From Akkermansiaceae bacterium (GTDB taxonomy: Bacteria > Verrucomicrobiota > Verrucomicrobiia > Verrucomicrobiales > Akkermansiaceae), in the NCBI GenBank assembly GCA_024233115.1, contig JACKQB010000005.1, positions 496,001-560,000 of the forward strand: a DNA stretch of 64,000 nucleotides, given 5' to 3'. Of the stretch, positions 8,119-15,777 are shown in pieces (position 1 is the first letter of the stretch; every line of letters begins with the position of its first letter). A program made the translations under genes and the position numbers. The notes beneath the pieces were generated by a model. It was not told the DNA's origin and ran no database searches. It saw only the letters and a list, made by a program, of their open reading frames with translations.

Positions 8119-9096
8119 ATGAGCCTACGCAAGCAACTCGCCGACGTTTTACCGGTCTACCTTCCCGCCAACCCCAAAAAAGCCATCAAGGGCACCGAGC
8201 TGATCCGTTTACTCCGCATGAAGCTGGAGGGAAATTACTCTGACGCCTCACTCCGCTACCACTTCTCGATCATGTCGTGTGATCCCACCTCACCGATCGC
8301 CAAGGTGGAAAAAGGCCAGGGGTATTACCGCCGCACGGCACCCGTCCCGGCACTTTCGTCCGCCCAGGAAATTTTCTCCCAGTACCAAGGCCGGCTCGAT
8401 GACATGCAAGGCGACCACGAGGAGGTCGACCATGCCCTGATGCGGATCCGCAAATTCCGCGCCATCGTCAACAAGTGGTGCGATGTGAATGGTCGGTTCC
8501 CCTTCGCCTTCCGCGAGCCCTTCCGCGCCGATGCCCCGATTGGCAACCTCTGGAAATTCCCTGAAATGCTGTTGGTCGATTGGGAAAGCGGCGACAGCGA
8601 GGAGAATTCCCGTCCGATGCTCAAGCTGAAGTCACAGCTCGGGCTGCCACCATTCCGGCTCCACGCCGCCCGCCTCCGCATCCTGCCGGCGCACCACAGT
8701 TTCCGTGAGGATTTTTTCCAAACACTGAGCGCTTCCGTCTGGGCCCAGGGTGGCGAGCTCATCTATGCGGCGCCCATCGAGGATGAGGCCCTCGCGGAAG
8801 CCATCCGGCGACTTGGCTCCACCTTCGGTATCGGTGTGACCTCCTTCGGCCTGACCGCCGAGATTCTCGATGAACTGCCTCGCCCGGCCCACATTATCAA
8901 CGCCCATCCGCGTGAGACCGAGGCATTGATGGAAAAGCTCGACGTCACCCGTGTGTCGACCGCCAGGTCCCGTCCGCATATCGATTGGGCCGCGCTCGAG
9001 GGCATTCGTGGCGACAGTGCCGACGTCGATAAACTGCTCCACTGGCTCTCCGAGAGTGCCGAGGTTGGCCGGATGCTCCCCTACTCGGAGGATTGA
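8119..9096 (+). CDS. Conserved protein of unknown function with N-terminal HTH-like region
   Basis: The 325-residue product is soluble and lacks signal or membrane segments. Residues ~1-70 (LRKQLADVLPVYLPANPKKAIKG; KLEGNYSDASLRYHFS) have the helix pattern of a winged-helix domain. Then come a helical linker (~75-120) and a C-terminal alpha/beta part with many hydrophobic strands. I do not recognise a catalytic motif. It is divergent from the LolA-like gene and lies 132 bases before leuC, in the same direction. Base composition matches the surrounding core genes, so it is unlikely to be foreign. Confidence 0.6.
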   Translation: MSLRKQLADVLPVYLPANPKKAIKGTELIRLLRMKLEGNYSDASLRYHFSIMSCDPTSPIAKVEKGQGYYRRTAPVPALSSAQEIFSQYQGRLDDMQGDHEEVDHALMRIRKFRAIVNKWCDVNGRFPFAFREPFRADAPIGNLWKFPEMLLVDWESGDSEENSRPMLKLKSQLGLPPFRLHAARLRILPAHHSFREDFFQTLSASVWAQGGELIYAAPIEDEALAEAIRRLGSTFGIGVTSFGLTAEILDELPRPAHIINAHPRETEALMEKLDVTRVSTARSRPHIDWAALEGIRGDSADVDKLLHWLSESAEVGRMLPYSED

Positions 9097-9228
9097 TTCC
9101 CCGCCTGGCCGCCCTCAGCGCCAGGAACATGGGGCGCACTGGTATGGCAGGATTTCCGCATTTTATGATCGCCCATGAGGACGATCTTACCTTAGATGCG
9201 CCCCTCCCCGGAACAGGACTATCCTAAC

Positions 9229-10650
9229 ATGGCTAAGACTCTATTTGATAAAATTTGGGATGCACACGTTGTCAGCGAGGTCGAAGACGGCCCGACACAA
9301 TTGTACATCGACCGCCAGTTTGCTCACGAAGTAACCTCGCCCCAGGCATTTAACGGCCTCAGGGAGCGTGGACTCACGGTGCTTCGCCCCGGTAAAACCA
9401 CCGCAACCCCCGACCACAACATCCCCACCTGGGACCAGGACAAGCCGATCACCGACCCGATTTCCAAGTTCCAGGTCGAGACATTGACCAGAAACTGCGA
9501 TGAGTTCGGCATCACCCTGTATGGCCTCGGCAATCAGAAAAACGGCATCGTCCACGTGGTTGGCCCCGAAAACGGCTACACGCTTCCCGGAATGACCATC
9601 GTCTGTGGTGACAGCCATACGTCCACCCACGGCGCCTTTGGAACCATTGCCTTTGGCATCGGCACCAGCGAGGTGGAAATGGTTCTGGCCAGCCAGTGTA
9701 TCCTCCAGCCGCGTCCGAAACGTATGCTCATCAACATCAATGGCGAGCTCGACCGTGGAGTCGCATCCAAGGACATCATCCTCTACGTCATCTCCAAACT
9801 CTCGACCGGTGGCGCCACCGGATACTTTGTCGAGTTTGCCGGCACAGCCATCACCTCCCTGAGTATGGAAGCCCGTATGACACTCTGTAACATGAGTATC
9901 GAAATGGGTGCCCGCGGCGGCCTGATCGCCCCCGACCAGACGACGTTCGACTATATCGAGGGTCGCGAGTTTGCCCCCAAGGGCGCGGACTGGGACAAGG
10001 CCCTGGCTTACTGGCACACCTTGAAAACGGACGAAGGCGCCGAGTTTGATAAAACGTACAACTTCGACGCCGCCGACATCGAACCCATGATCACCTACGG
10101 AACCAACCCGGGCATGGGTGTCGGTATCACGGGCTCCATCCCCACACTCGAGGAAATTGACCAGGCCGGTCAGGCGTCGTTCAAACAATCGATGAAGTAC
10201 ATGGGATTCGAGCCGGGCGACCGGATGATCGGCAAGAAAATCGACTACGTCTTCGTCGGCTCATGCACCAACGGCCGGATCGAAGACCTCAGAACCTTCT
10301 GCGACTTCATCAAGGGCAAGAAAAAAGCCGACAACGTGACCGCTTGGATCGTCCCCGGAAGCCGTCGGGTCGAAAAACAGGCCATCGAGGAAGGTCTTGT
10401 CAAGATCATGACCGACGCCGGCTTTGTGATGCGCCAGCCGGGTTGTTCCGCCTGTCTTGCGATGAACGACGATAAGGTGCCCGCTGGTCTCTACAGTGTT
10501 TCCACATCGAACCGGAACTTCGAAGGTCGTCAAGGCCCTGGTGCCAGAACCTTGCTCGCCAGCGTGCTCACCGCCGCCGCCGCAGCGGTGACCGGCGAGG
10601 TGACCGACCCGCGCACCATGATGGACGTAGCAGAGCCGGCACTGACTTAA
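9229..10650 (+). CDS. leuC: 3-isopropylmalate dehydratase large subunit
   Basis: LeuC with LeuD isomerises 2-isopropylmalate to 3-isopropylmalate in leucine synthesis, using a [4Fe-4S] cluster. The 473-residue product (start MAKTLFDKIWDAHVV) has the aconitase-family motifs GDSHTSTHGAFG, VGSCTNGR (Cys ~346) and PGCSACLAMN (Cys ~406 and ~409), which supply the three cluster ligands. I prefer the ATG at 9229 over the in-frame ATG at 9196 because LeuC proteins begin at this MAKTLF-type segment. leuD follows after 37 bases. Confidence 0.96.
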   Translation: MAKTLFDKIWDAHVVSEVEDGPTQLYIDRQFAHEVTSPQAFNGLRERGLTVLRPGKTTATPDHNIPTWDQDKPITDPISKFQVETLTRNCDEFGITLYGLGNQKNGIVHVVGPENGYTLPGMTIVCGDSHTSTHGAFGTIAFGIGTSEVEMVLASQCILQPRPKRMLININGELDRGVASKDIILYVISKLSTGGATGYFVEFAGTAITSLSMEARMTLCNMSIEMGARGGLIAPDQTTFDYIEGREFAPKGADWDKALAYWHTLKTDEGAEFDKTYNFDAADIEPMITYGTNPGMGVGITGSIPTLEEIDQAGQASFKQSMKYMGFEPGDRMIGKKIDYVFVGSCTNGRIEDLRTFCDFIKGKKKADNVTAWIVPGSRRVEKQAIEEGLVKIMTDAGFVMRQPGCSACLAMNDDKVPAGLYSVSTSNRNFEGRQGPGARTLLASVLTAAAAAVTGEVTDPRTMMDVAEPALT

Positions 10651-10687
10651 CCGAATACTGAAAACCTCAAACTGATTACTTACACCC

Positions 10688-11284
10688 ATGGCTATCGAAA
10701 AATTTCTAACCGTCACATCCACCTGCATTCCCCTGCCGATTGAGAATGTCGACACCGACCAAATCATCCCGGCCCGTTTCCTCAAGGCGACGACCAAGGA
10801 AGGGTTCGGTGACAACCTGTTCCGCGACTGGCGTTACGACAAAGAAGACCAGCCGAAGGCTGATTTTGTGTTAAACGACCCCACCTACAGCGGCGAGATC
10901 CTTGTGGGGGGAAAGAACTTCGGCAGTGGCTCCAGTCGGGAGCACGCCGCCTGGGCAATCGCCGGCTACGGGCTGCGCGTGGTTGTTTCCAGCTTCTTTG
11001 CCGACATCTTCAAAGGAAACGCCCTCAATAACGGCGTTCTCCCGGTGCAGGTCTCGGACGCCTTCCTCGCGAAGCTTTTCCAGGAGATCGAGGCCGATGC
11101 CAAGACCACCGTCACCGTCAATCTGCCGGACCAGACCATCACCATCGACGCCACCGGTGATTCCGAAGGCTTCGAGATCAATGCCTACAAGAAAAACTGC
11201 ATGCTCAATGGCTACGACGACATCGACTACCTGTTAAGCAACAAGGACAAGATCGAAGCCTGGGAAAAAACCAGCTTCTATTGA
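10688..11284 (+). CDS. leuD: 3-isopropylmalate dehydratase small subunit
   Basis: LeuD is the swivel-domain subunit that completes the LeuC active site. The 198-residue protein shows the family features VDTDQIIPARFLK near residue 19 and GKNFGSGSSREHAAWA near 78, followed by VVSSFFADIFKGNALNNGVLP. Length is normal. It lies directly downstream of leuC and 115 bases before the LeuA-type synthase. That gap contains a GC-rich stretch with a short GCCGG...CCGGC hairpin but no gene. Confidence 0.96.
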   Translation: MAIEKFLTVTSTCIPLPIENVDTDQIIPARFLKATTKEGFGDNLFRDWRYDKEDQPKADFVLNDPTYSGEILVGGKNFGSGSSREHAAWAIAGYGLRVVVSSFFADIFKGNALNNGVLPVQVSDAFLAKLFQEIEADAKTTVTVNLPDQTITIDATGDSEGFEINAYKKNCMLNGYDDIDYLLSNKDKIEAWEKTSFY

Positions 11285-11399
11285 GTCCCATCTGGAGTGC
11301 GGACGGGACGGCTTGCCTCCGCTTTCCTCTCAATCGGCTCGCCGGCTTTTATCCCGGCAAACCGCACATCACTTCCTCTAATCTCACGGAAATAATATC

Positions 11400-12914
11400 A
11401 TGCACATTGAAATCATGGACACCACCCTGCGCGACGGCGAGCAGACTTCCGGCGTCTCGTTCTCTGCGCATGAAAAACTGAGCCTGGCCAAGATCCTGCT
11501 CAAGAATGTCAAGGTTGACCGTCTCGAAGTGGCGTCCGCCCGGGTTTCAGAAGGCGAGTTCCAATGTGTGAAAGCCATCACCTCCTGGGCGGCAAAAAAC
11601 GATCTGCTGGACAAGATCGAGGTTCTCGGGTTTGTCGATGGCAAGGTATCGGTCGATTGGATCACCAGCGCCGGTGGCCGTGTGATCAACCTGCTCGCCA
11701 AGGGGTCGAAACGCCACGTCGAGCTCCAGCTCCGCAAAACCCCGGAGCAACACCTGGCGGATATCAAGGAGGTGATCGCCTATGCGGATTCACAAAACGT
11801 GGATGTCAATATCTACCTCGAGGACTGGTCCAATGGCATGAACAACTCGCCGGACTACGTCTATTTTATCGTCGATGGCCTCAGGGACACCTCGATCAAG
11901 CGCTTTATGCTGCCCGATACCCTGGGTATCCTGAATCCCGACCAAACCTTCGACCACTGCCGGCAGATGGTCACGCGCTACCCCGACAAGTGGTTCGATT
12001 TCCACGCCCACAACGATTACGATCTCGCCACCGCCAACGTCTACAACGCCGTCAAAGCCAAGGTGCACGGCATCCACGTCACCGTCAACGGCATGGGGGA
12101 GCGCGCGGGAAATGTGCCGCTCTCCAGCGTCATCGGTGTGATCCATGACCAGCTGAAACAGAGCACCAACCTCGACGAGACCTTTGTCAATAATGTCAGT
12201 CGCCTCGTGGAGACATATTCGGGTGTTAGGGTGCCCGCCAACAAACCGATCATCGGTGAGTTTGTCTTCACCCAGACCGCCGGTATCCACGCCGACGGCG
12301 ACTCCAAGGACAATCTGTATTACAACGATCTCCTGCCCGAACGCTTTGGCCGGACCCGCGAATACGCCCTGGGGAAAACCTCGGGCAAAGCCAACATCCA
12401 GAAAAACCTCGAGGAGCTGGGTATCAGTCTGGACCACGACGATATGAAACGCGTGACCAACCGGATCATCGAGTTGGGTGATAAAAAAGAACGTGTTACC
12501 CGGGAGGACCTGCCCTATATCATTGCCGATGTGTTAGGAGGTGGTGTGGCATCAAACGATATCGAGGTGGTCAACTACTCACTTTCCCTGACACAAGGAT
12601 TGAAGCCGGTGGCAACCGTCCGACTCAGGATCAAGGGTGAGTTCTACCAGGAAACCAGCACTGGTGATGGTCAGTACAACGCCTTTGTGCAGGCCCTTTG
12701 GAAGATCTACACCCGCCTCGATAAAAAACATCCCACCCTCGAAGACTACTCGGTGCACATCCCGCCCGGAGGACACACCGATGCCTTGGTCGAGGCCACG
12801 ATCGTCTGGGATTACCAGGGGAAAAAGTTCAAGACCCGCGGCCTGGACGCCGACCAGACAGAGGCCGCCATCCAGGCAACCATCAAGATGCTCAACATCA
12901 TCGAGGACTACTAG
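11400..12914 (+). CDS. 2-isopropylmalate synthase / (R)-citramalate synthase family enzyme
   Basis: This 504-residue enzyme belongs to the DRE-TIM acyl-CoA condensing family: acetyl-CoA plus a 2-oxoacid gives a 2-hydroxy-dicarboxylate. It shows DTTLRDGEQTSGVSF at the N-terminus, the metal site FHAHNDYD near residue 201, the GMGERAGN loop near 230, and a C-terminal allosteric region with GEFYQETSTGDGQYNA. Next to leuCD the natural role is LeuA, making 2-isopropylmalate. However, the sequence is of the divergent LeuA/CimA subgroup, so citramalate synthase for isoleucine is possible. I therefore leave the symbol open. A GC hairpin and the heptamer array follow it. Confidence 0.85.
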   Translation: MHIEIMDTTLRDGEQTSGVSFSAHEKLSLAKILLKNVKVDRLEVASARVSEGEFQCVKAITSWAAKNDLLDKIEVLGFVDGKVSVDWITSAGGRVINLLAKGSKRHVELQLRKTPEQHLADIKEVIAYADSQNVDVNIYLEDWSNGMNNSPDYVYFIVDGLRDTSIKRFMLPDTLGILNPDQTFDHCRQMVTRYPDKWFDFHAHNDYDLATANVYNAVKAKVHGIHVTVNGMGERAGNVPLSSVIGVIHDQLKQSTNLDETFVNNVSRLVETYSGVRVPANKPIIGEFVFTQTAGIHADGDSKDNLYYNDLLPERFGRTREYALGKTSGKANIQKNLEELGISLDHDDMKRVTNRIIELGDKKERVTREDLPYIIADVLGGGVASNDIEVVNYSLSLTQGLKPVATVRLRIKGEFYQETSTGDGQYNAFVQALWKIYTRLDKKHPTLEDYSVHIPPGGHTDALVEATIVWDYQGKKFKTRGLDADQTEAAIQATIKMLNIIEDY

Positions 12915-12970
12915 CGGCAGCTGCATCGTGGCACTTAACCCTTGGGTGAGAGTGCCCCGCTAACCGTGAC

Positions 12971-12987
12971 GGCGGTTTGCAACCGCC
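12971..12987 (+). terminator. Hairpin after the leu genes
   Basis: GGCGGTT and AACCGCC form a perfect 7-bp stem with a 3-base loop, 57 bases after the synthase stop. No T-run follows, so if it ends transcription it is not a classical intrinsic terminator. The rest of the 12915-13350 gap is the heptamer array. Confidence 0.4.
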
Positions 12988-12999
12988 TAGTCAATGCTT

Positions 13000-13195
13000 C
13001 CACCGTCCACCGTCCACCGTCCACCGTCCACCGTCCACCGTCCACCGTCCACCGTCCACCGTCCACCGTCCACCGTCCACCGTCCACCGTCCACCGTCCA
13101 CCGTCCACCGTCCACCGTCCACCGTCCACCGTCCACCGTCCACCGTCCACCGTCCACCGTCCACCGTCCACCGTCCACCGTCCACCGTCCACCGT
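13000..13195 (+). repeat. Heptanucleotide tandem repeat, 28 perfect copies
   Basis: CCACCGT is repeated 28 times without a single change over 196 bases. Because 7 is not a multiple of 3 and the unit has no stop, all six frames stay open and read as heptapeptide repeats (for example HRPPSTV or GGRWTVD). These are not genes. Perfect identity indicates recent slippage expansion and likely copy-number variation between strains. Confidence 0.97.
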
Positions 13196-13350
13196 CCTTG
13201 CACTCCCGATCCGTCGGAAAAGGTAGAAAGCGTATCCAAAATGCCACTCCCTTGATGCGGTCCCCTTGTGCGCTTTAGTCCCTTGATGTTTTTTATTTTG
13301 GATGATCGCCGCTGGAGATGGTAAAAGCAGTTACCGCCCCCCTCATCATA

Positions 13351-14430
13351 ATGCTCAAATCCATCCTGTCCCTTGCCGCCGCTTCGCTGATAACCACTAC
13401 ACTTTCGTTTGCAGAAGCCCCATCGAAACTCACCGTCGCAAACTTCCGCGAATCGCTTCGGCCCAAAGGCTTTGTCCTCCAGGAGGATGAATGGCACGTC
13501 TGGTGCAACGCTCCCATTCTTGATGAACAGGGCAAGGTTCACCTTTTTGTCGCCCGCTTCCCCACCTCCATCGCCTTTTCCAGAGGGTGGCATAGCGCGG
13601 GGGAAATCGCCCACTACACGGCCGCCAAGGCGGAAGGTCCTTACACCTACCTAGACACCGTTCTCAAGGCGGACAAATCCGAAGGTTCCTGGCAGAAGAA
13701 TGGACCCCACAATGTCACCGTGGTCAGGATTCCCGACGGCCGCTATGCCATGGTTTACATCTCCAATGCCGGTAAAGAGAAGCATGGAGCCAAGTTTCCC
13801 GCCAACCAGAAAATCGGCATGCTGCTCGCTGACAAGCTCGATGGCCCATGGAAACCCGCCACCCCAAACGGCCTGGTTCTCGATACCCCGAAGAGCCCCG
13901 ATGTCTGGAGCCACAACAGCAGTGTCGGTGTCAACAACCCGACACTGCTGTCCATGCCGGACGGGCGCTTCTTCCTCTACTACAAGGCCATCGGTGCGGA
14001 CAAGCCCGGCCTCCGCCGTATGGGCCTCGCCATCGCGGACAAGGTGGAGGGGCCCTACAAATTCGAGAAAACAGCCCTCACTGATAACGTCGGCACCATC
14101 GAGGACGGCTTCGCCTTCCACCTGAACGGCAAAGTGAACCTGCTTGTCACCGATTGCCATGGCAAAGGCCACGGGGGAGGGATGATCTACCAATCCGACG
14201 ACGGTATTAATTTCAAGACTGAACCCGTCCGCGCCTACGAGGCGGTGGATCACTACATGCCCAAATGGCCCAACCCGGCGCGGGGCTGGAGTCCCTGGGT
14301 ACTCCAGCGTCCAGCCTTACTTATTGGCAAGAACGGCATCCCGACACACCTCTTCGCCCCCTGTGGCACACCACCCAAAGGAAAAAAGGGAACAGCCACC
14401 TTCCTTCTGGAGATCGCCCCGAAAAACTAA
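13351..14430 (+). CDS. Secreted five-bladed propeller glycoside hydrolase-like protein
   Basis: The 359-residue product starts at the ATG at 13351 with a signal peptide (MLKSILSLAAASLITTTLSF, cut near AEA); an earlier in-frame ATG at 13318 weakens it. The mature part has repeated blade signatures typical of GH43/GH117-type propellers: EDEWHVWCNAPILDEQGKVHLF, NVTVVRIPDGRYAMVY, SVGVNNPTLLSMPDGRFFLYYK, GTIEDGFAFHLNGKV. Acidic residues sit at blade positions used for catalysis in those families, but I cannot assign the substrate. A truncated sulfatase gene lies just downstream, so the pair may have been part of a sulfated-polysaccharide locus before it was broken. Confidence 0.75.
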   Translation: MLKSILSLAAASLITTTLSFAEAPSKLTVANFRESLRPKGFVLQEDEWHVWCNAPILDEQGKVHLFVARFPTSIAFSRGWHSAGEIAHYTAAKAEGPYTYLDTVLKADKSEGSWQKNGPHNVTVVRIPDGRYAMVYISNAGKEKHGAKFPANQKIGMLLADKLDGPWKPATPNGLVLDTPKSPDVWSHNSSVGVNNPTLLSMPDGRFFLYYKAIGADKPGLRRMGLAIADKVEGPYKFEKTALTDNVGTIEDGFAFHLNGKVNLLVTDCHGKGHGGGMIYQSDDGINFKTEPVRAYEAVDHYMPKWPNPARGWSPWVLQRPALLIGKNGIPTHLFAPCGTPPKGKKGTATFLLEIAPKN

Positions 14431-14447
14431 CACCCCTCCGCCACCGC

Positions 14448-14587
14448 CCCCGTTTTTCAACTCCAGACTTTTCTCCACCGCCCTGATCCTTGTCTGCCTG
14501 CTTCTCCCGGCGCATGCCTCCCGGATGCCCAACCTCATCGCCATCGTCACCGATGACAAGGCAGCAAGGACGCTGGATTCTTCATAA
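14448..14587 (+). pseudogene. Sulfatase gene cut off at its N-terminus
   Basis: The frame reads through a signal-peptide-like segment (FSTALILVCLLLPAHAS) into MPNLIAIVTDDKAARTL, the start of the alkaline-phosphatase-fold sulfatases whose Asp-Asp pair binds the active-site calcium. It then hits a stop three codons later at 14585. The rest of the enzyme, including the Cys/Ser modified to formylglycine, is absent and replaced by unrelated accessory DNA. No clear start codon precedes the signal peptide. The break lies between about 14575 and 14608 and marks the left edge of the accessory region. Confidence 0.6.
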
Positions 14588-14608
14588 AAGGTCTGTCCGA
14601 TTATACGA

Positions 14609-15070
14609 TCCAGTCATGATGCTGAGGATGCTGTGCAGGAGGGCTTGACTGCGCTGTTTCAAACTCTCGAAAAGAATCCCGACTCCGTTCGCACCCCCAA
14701 GGCTTACGCCTTCACCATTGTTCGCAACAACGCCAACAAGCGGTTTCGTGACCGCACCCGCCGCAACGAGGTGGAAATTCCCGAACATCTCCCTGAGACT
14801 CCTGATGAGGACGACATCTATCAAGAGCCCCTCGTCAGGCAGTCCTTTCAATCCGCTTATGCCAATCTATCTACTCTAGAGCGTAGTTTGCTACAAAAAT
14901 ACTATGTCGAGAAATGGACGTATGAGCAAATCGGATCAGAGCTAGGTTGCTCAGCTCAAAATGCCTGGAAAACCATCAAGAAAATCGTCTCGAACACCCT
15001 TACAGGAGAATTAAGAAAAGCCCTCTACCAAGTCGACCCCGACTTAGCCAACGAACTCTTTCCCCACTAA
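14609..15070 (+). pseudogene. ECF-type sigma factor, 5'-truncated copy
   Basis: The frame encodes most of a small sigma-70 family protein: SHDAEDAVQEGL and TPKAYAFTIVRNNANKRFR (region 2), an acidic linker, then LSTLERSLLQKYYVEKWTYEQIGSELGCS (region 4, HTH). Its first ~30 residues are missing compared with the copy at 63696. Homology begins exactly at codon SSHDA, with unrelated sequence upstream. An in-frame GTG at 14633 could still start a shortened protein. The first 215 bases match 63786-64000 without gaps at about 86% identity by my hand count. The small gene at 15075 follows after 4 bases. Confidence 0.75.
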
Positions 15071-15074
15071 CAAC

Positions 15075-15359
15075 ATGGACAATCCCGAAGAATTAGAAAT
15101 CGGTTTCCTGATCGAGCTTGCCATTACTGGTGAAGCTGATCAGGGGCAGTATAACGAGGTCATGGATCGTGTGGAAAACGAGCCGGAAATTGCTGAACTC
15201 TATCAGCAAGCGCTAGCCGAGCATGAATTGCTAGAGGCTGCGCTTCCAGCCGCTGAGCAAGAACTAGCCCAGGAACAGATCAGGGAATCTGAAAGGCTGC
15301 GCTTAATTGCCGAGAAACAACGTCTTGAACAGAAGAACGACCTCGATCTGGGGATGTAG
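15075..15359 (+). CDS. Small anti-sigma-like protein
   Basis: The 94-residue product lies 4 bases after the sigma gene. Its N-terminal part (IGFLIELAITGEADQGQYNEVM, then ENEPEIAELYQQALAEHELLEAALP) resembles the short helical domain at the N-terminus of FecR-like and other anti-sigma factors (elements like 'LAG-EA...E-WL'). The C-terminal half is a charged helix, probably coiled coil. There is no membrane segment and no zinc-binding HxxxCxxC motif. Role as partner of the sigma factor is inferred from position. Confidence 0.55.
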   Translation: MDNPEELEIGFLIELAITGEADQGQYNEVMDRVENEPEIAELYQQALAEHELLEAALPAAEQELAQEQIRESERLRLIAEKQRLEQKNDLDLGM

Positions 15360-15377
15360 ACATTTGTGTAGATTCAC

Positions 15378-15410
15378 GGTTTAAATCTTCAGCGTGTGGG
15401 CTCTATTCAT
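15378..15410 (+). promoter_or_regulatory. Shared bipartite promoter-like motif, copy 1
   Basis: GGTTTAAATC (15378-15387), 13 bases, then CTCTATTCAT (15401-15410). The same two blocks with identical spacing occur at 20818-20850 and 63641-63673. It lies 20 bases before the ATG of the HTH gene at 15430, as a promoter would. If the second block is the -10 element, the transcript leader would be very short. Confidence 0.55.
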
Positions 15411-15429
15411 CAGGGGCACTCCCTGCGTT

Positions 15430-15702
15430 ATGAATCGAATCTCCATCGAACTGCTCAAGCTTTCCGGGAAACTGGAAGATGCTGGGTTCGCTGAGCACGC
15501 ATCCGAGCTATCGGTGCTCGCAGAGGAGATTGCTAAGGGTGATCGACTCCTAACCGTTGCAGAAGCCGCTGCCTGGCTCGGTTGCGGACGCCGTACTCTT
15601 GACCAGATGATTTCTGATCGCCGTATCCCAGCCCACCTCATCGGTGGGCGGTATCGATTTGATAAGATGGAGGTTTTGAAGGAGACAAAGCTTCAGGGCT
15701 AA
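15430..15702 (+). CDS. Excisionase-family HTH DNA-binding protein
   Basis: The 90-residue product has a helical N-terminus (RISIELLKLSGKLEDAGFAEHASEL) and a C-terminal MerR/excisionase-type winged HTH (LLTVAEAAAWLGCGRRTLDQ, RRIPAHLIGGRYRF). Proteins of this family guide integrase excision or act as small regulators. An in-frame GTG at 15394 lies inside the promoter-like motif, so I choose the ATG at 15430. It converges with the carbamoyltransferase gene 75 bases away. Confidence 0.7.
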   Translation: MNRISIELLKLSGKLEDAGFAEHASELSVLAEEIAKGDRLLTVAEAAAWLGCGRRTLDQMISDRRIPAHLIGGRYRFDKMEVLKETKLQG

Positions 15703-15777
15703 CAACCCACTCCTACTTCTTTCATGCTCAAATTGCCTAGGAATGGGACAATTAGCGCACTAGTATCTGTTTCTTGA

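Noticed and set aside
13000..13195. Possible CRISPR array
   Set aside because: The unit is 7 bases in direct tandem without spacers, and no cas genes are present.
12935..13614. Several long open frames on both strands through 13000-13195, encoding heptapeptide repeats such as GGRWTVD
   Set aside because: They exist only because the 7-bp unit has no stop in any frame; there are no start signals or non-repeat content supporting a protein.
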